NCBI GenBank assembly: GCA_947165025.1
Contig: CAMUYQ010000006.1
Span: 1 to 64,000 of the forward strand
DNA from: an uncultured Lachnospiraceae bacterium
GTDB taxonomy: Bacteria > Bacillota > Clostridia > Lachnospirales > Lachnospiraceae
Direction: 5' to 3'
Length of the DNA: 64,000 nucleotides
In this document: positions 62,159 through 64,000 of the stretch, piece after piece
Layout of the letters: the number at the start of each line of letters is the position of its first letter
How positions within the stretch are numbered: the first letter of the stretch is position 1
Translations under genes and position numbers: made by a program
The notes under the pieces: generated by a model
Databases searched by the model: none
What the model was told of the DNA's origin: nothing
The model's input: the letters and a program-made list of their open reading frames with translations, nothing else

Positions 62159-63085
62159 ATGGATATTTCGGTCGTAATTCCCGTATACGGATGCAGGGAC
62201 GGATTGTATGAACTGTATACGAGACTGTCAAATACGCTGAAGAAGATCACGGCAGATTACGAGATAATTCTCGTTAATGATGCATGTCCCCAGGGGTCAT
62301 GGGAAGTGATCGAGGACATATGCAAAAATGACGGGAAGGTAAAAGGCATCAACTTTTCGAGAAACTTCGGACAGCACCGCGCGATACTCGCGGGTCTTGA
62401 CAGATGCACCGGAGATGCGGTCGTTGTAATGGACTGCGATCTTCAGGACCGCCCCGAGCACATCGAGGAGATGTATGAAAAACTGAATGAAGGATACGAT
62501 GTTGTCTGGGCAAGAAGGGTAGACAGAAAAGATAAGAAAAGTGTTAAATTCCTTTCAAAACTTTTTTATAAGTTCTGCAACCTCTTCACTGATAAGGACA
62601 TCGATTCAAACCTGAGCAATTACAGCATCGCCAGAAGTAAAGTCATTAAAGAGCAGTGTAAGATGCGCGAAAAGAGCCGCGATTTTTCCGTGTTCCAGCA
62701 GTGGCTCGGATTTAATGTCGCATATCTTGATCTTGAGAGTGACGAGAGAATATCGGGAAAGAGTTCATACAAGCTCTTCAGGAAGATCAAGCTCGCGCTT
62801 GATATCATCACCTCACAGTCAAACAGACCGTTGTATCTGTCGATCGGTTTCGGGTTTGCGTTCGTGATACTGTCAGTGATCATTATCATTTACTATCTGA
62901 TCAATTATTTTGTTCTCGGAAATGTCGTTGAAGGTTGGACGAGCCTGCTCGTGTCACTGTATCTGATCGGCGGGATAGTGATGATGTTCCTCGGAGTGAT
63001 CGGACTCTACATCGGAAAGATATTTGACGAAGCAAAGAACAGACCGCTCTATGTTGTTAAGGATACATTAAACGATAAAGAATGA
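62159..63085 (+). CDS. Glycosyltransferase family 2, GtrB/ArnC-like polyprenyl-phosphate sugar transferase
   Basis: The 308-residue membrane enzyme has a GT-A domain, 'DISVVIPVYGCRDGLYELYT', 'LVNDACPQGSWEVI', 'NFSRNFGQHRAILAGLDR' and the metal-binding 'VVVMDCDLQDRPEHI'. A C-terminal pair of TM helices follows (about 220-245 'LYLSIGFGFAFVILSVIIII' and 260-285). This layout is that of dolichol/undecaprenyl-phosphate sugar synthases, which load a sugar on a lipid for use outside the cell. A GGAGAG site precedes the ATG, 20 bases after the aminotransferase gene. Together they point to making and flipping an amino sugar. Sugar identity unknown. Confidence 0.92.
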   Translation: MDISVVIPVYGCRDGLYELYTRLSNTLKKITADYEIILVNDACPQGSWEVIEDICKNDGKVKGINFSRNFGQHRAILAGLDRCTGDAVVVMDCDLQDRPEHIEEMYEKLNEGYDVVWARRVDRKDKKSVKFLSKLFYKFCNLFTDKDIDSNLSNYSIARSKVIKEQCKMREKSRDFSVFQQWLGFNVAYLDLESDERISGKSSYKLFRKIKLALDIITSQSNRPLYLSIGFGFAFVILSVIIIIYYLINYFVLGNVVEGWTSLLVSLYLIGGIVMMFLGVIGLYIGKIFDEAKNRPLYVVKDTLNDKE

Positions 63086-63092
63086 TCATAAG

Positions 63093-64000
63093 ATGAAAAA
63101 GATCGCTATAATAGGAGCCTCCTATCTTCAGGAGCCGCTCATTCAAAAAGCAAAGAGCCGTGGCCTTGAAACGCATGTGTTTGCGTGGGCAGCGGGAGAT
63201 GTCGGCGAAAAGAGCGCCGATCATTTTTATCCGATAAGCATTACCGAAAAGAATGAGATATTAAAAGAATGCGAAAGGATCGGAGTTGATGCCGTATGCT
63301 CGATCTCATCGGATCTTGCATCCGTCACGGTAAATTTCGTAGCCAATGCGATGGGTCTTATCGGAAACAGTCCGGAATGTACACTCTCATCAACTAACAA
63401 ACATCTGATGCGCAGGTGCTTTGAAGAAAACGGTGATCCGTCACCGAAGAGCATGAAAATATCATCCCATGATGAGATCAAAGATACATCATTTGAATAT
63501 CCCGTGATCGTAAAGCCGCTCGACAGATCCGGAAGCCGTGGAATCACGAAAGTTACGGACAGGGCACAGCTTGAGGGCGCGATCGAAGCCGCGCTTTCGG
63601 CAGGATTTGAGAAGAGCGTTCTTATCGAGGAGTTTGTTGAAGGAAGTGAATTCAGTGTTGAATTCATATCGTGGAAGGGTGAGCATGAATTCCTGGCGCT
63701 CACACAGAAATATACGACAGGAGCTCCGGCGTTCATAGAGACCGGGCATCTTGAACCCGCGCAGGTTGATGCGGATACTCTTGAACGCATCAAAAAGGTC
63801 GTGTCGCATGCGCTTGACAGCCTGAAAGTTGAGTACGGTGCATCCCATTCGGAGGTGAAGATCACACCGGACGGTGACATTAAACTGATAGAGATAGGTG
63901 CACGTATGGGCGGCGATAATATAGGTTCTTCGCTGGTGAAGCTTTCCACCGGATATGATTTTCTCGATGCCGTGATAGATGTATCGCTTGGCATAAAGCC
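63093..64000 (+). CDS. ATP-grasp enzyme, 3' end beyond the window
   Basis: The open frame starts at ATG 63093, 7 bases after the glycosyltransferase stop, and runs to the window edge (302 codons seen). N-terminal 'KKIAIIGASYLQEPLIQKAK' is the pre-ATP-grasp Rossmann-like domain. The ATP-grasp core shows 'YPVIVKPLDRSGSRGITKV' (ATP Lys), 'VLIEEFVEGSEFSVEFI' and 'KLIEIGARMGGDNIGSS' (metal-binding Glu/Asn region). Such enzymes ligate a carboxylate to an amine or thiol, as in PurK, CarB or peptide-like modifications. In this operon it may attach an amino acid to an amino sugar; that is speculation from context. Confidence 0.85.
   Translation, partial: MKKIAIIGASYLQEPLIQKAKSRGLETHVFAWAAGDVGEKSADHFYPISITEKNEILKECERIGVDAVCSISSDLASVTVNFVANAMGLIGNSPECTLSSTNKHLMRRCFEENGDPSPKSMKISSHDEIKDTSFEYPVIVKPLDRSGSRGITKVTDRAQLEGAIEAALSAGFEKSVLIEEFVEGSEFSVEFISWKGEHEFLALTQKYTTGAPAFIETGHLEPAQVDADTLERIKKVVSHALDSLKVEYGASHSEVKITPDGDIKLIEIGARMGGDNIGSSLVKLSTGYDFLDAVIDVSLGIK

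Noticed and set aside
1-64000. tRNA, rRNA, integrase, transposase or prophage genes
   Set aside because: I looked for tRNA-like TTCGA arms with acceptor pairs and for recombinase or phage motifs and saw none that hold up by eye.

Overview
The window looks like chromosomal DNA from an anaerobic, motile, low-to-mid GC Firmicute, most likely a Lachnospiraceae member (Butyrivibrio-like). This rests on content: an MBOAT/DHHW/SGNH/DUF4358 envelope cluster, DUF5716/DUF5717 genes typical of that family, an AmmeMemoRadiSam pair, ferredoxin-dependent indolepyruvate oxidoreductase, Clostridia-type chemoreceptors, and no aerobic respiration genes. Ribosome binding sites are mostly AGGAGG-like, and promoters are sigma-70 type, often with an extended -10 (TGnTATAAT). 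No rRNA, tRNA, CRISPR array or complete insertion sequence was seen.

Layout. 1-9.2 kb is housekeeping: a broken STAS gene, ridA, comEC, a GNAT acetyltransferase, a coiled-coil protein with a J-like HPD motif, the AmmeMemoRadiSam pair, a secreted SGNH protein and holA. 9.3-12.9 kb holds a chemoreceptor, a DUF1653 gene and glyA. 12.9-17.2 kb is an envelope O-acylation cluster. 17.24-17.8 kb has no gene. It carries a strong promoter, about 450 nt of hairpin-rich sequence and a terminator, which I read as a free-standing structured RNA. 17.8-28.5 kb is a signalling island: three hybrid histidine kinases (one fused to a DegV domain and an HPt domain), a double-receiver protein and a second chemoreceptor, with no DNA-binding output. 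28.6-34.1 kb returns to wall and nucleotide metabolism (amidase, HAD phosphatase, beta-CASP nuclease, thyA, dfrA). A 142-bp palindrome separates thyA and dfrA.

34.1-42.7 kb is a surface region: a transglutaminase-like exoprotein, a membrane-anchored FecR protein, and a 2321-residue repeat protein with no signal peptide. One extra T in a seven-T run would fuse the last two into a single anchored surface protein. 42.6-47.0 kb holds an aldo/keto reductase, a PlsC-like acyltransferase, a guanine deaminase-like enzyme, ilvE and an MscL with a zinc ribbon. 47.0-53.9 kb is a 2-oxoacid module: symporter, iorA, iorB, paaK-type ligase, an ACT protein, and a convergent PLP enzyme.

54.05-64.0 kb is one tight run of genes: a DUF5717 giant, a DUF5716 Hsp70/actin-like ATPase, a TPR protein, a membrane coiled-coil protein, then a WecE-type sugar aminotransferase, a GtrB-like glycosyltransferase and an ATP-grasp enzyme cut by the window edge. 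The first four look like a cytoplasmic-to-membrane machine of unknown function. The overlap and short gaps that follow suggest a link to glycan synthesis.
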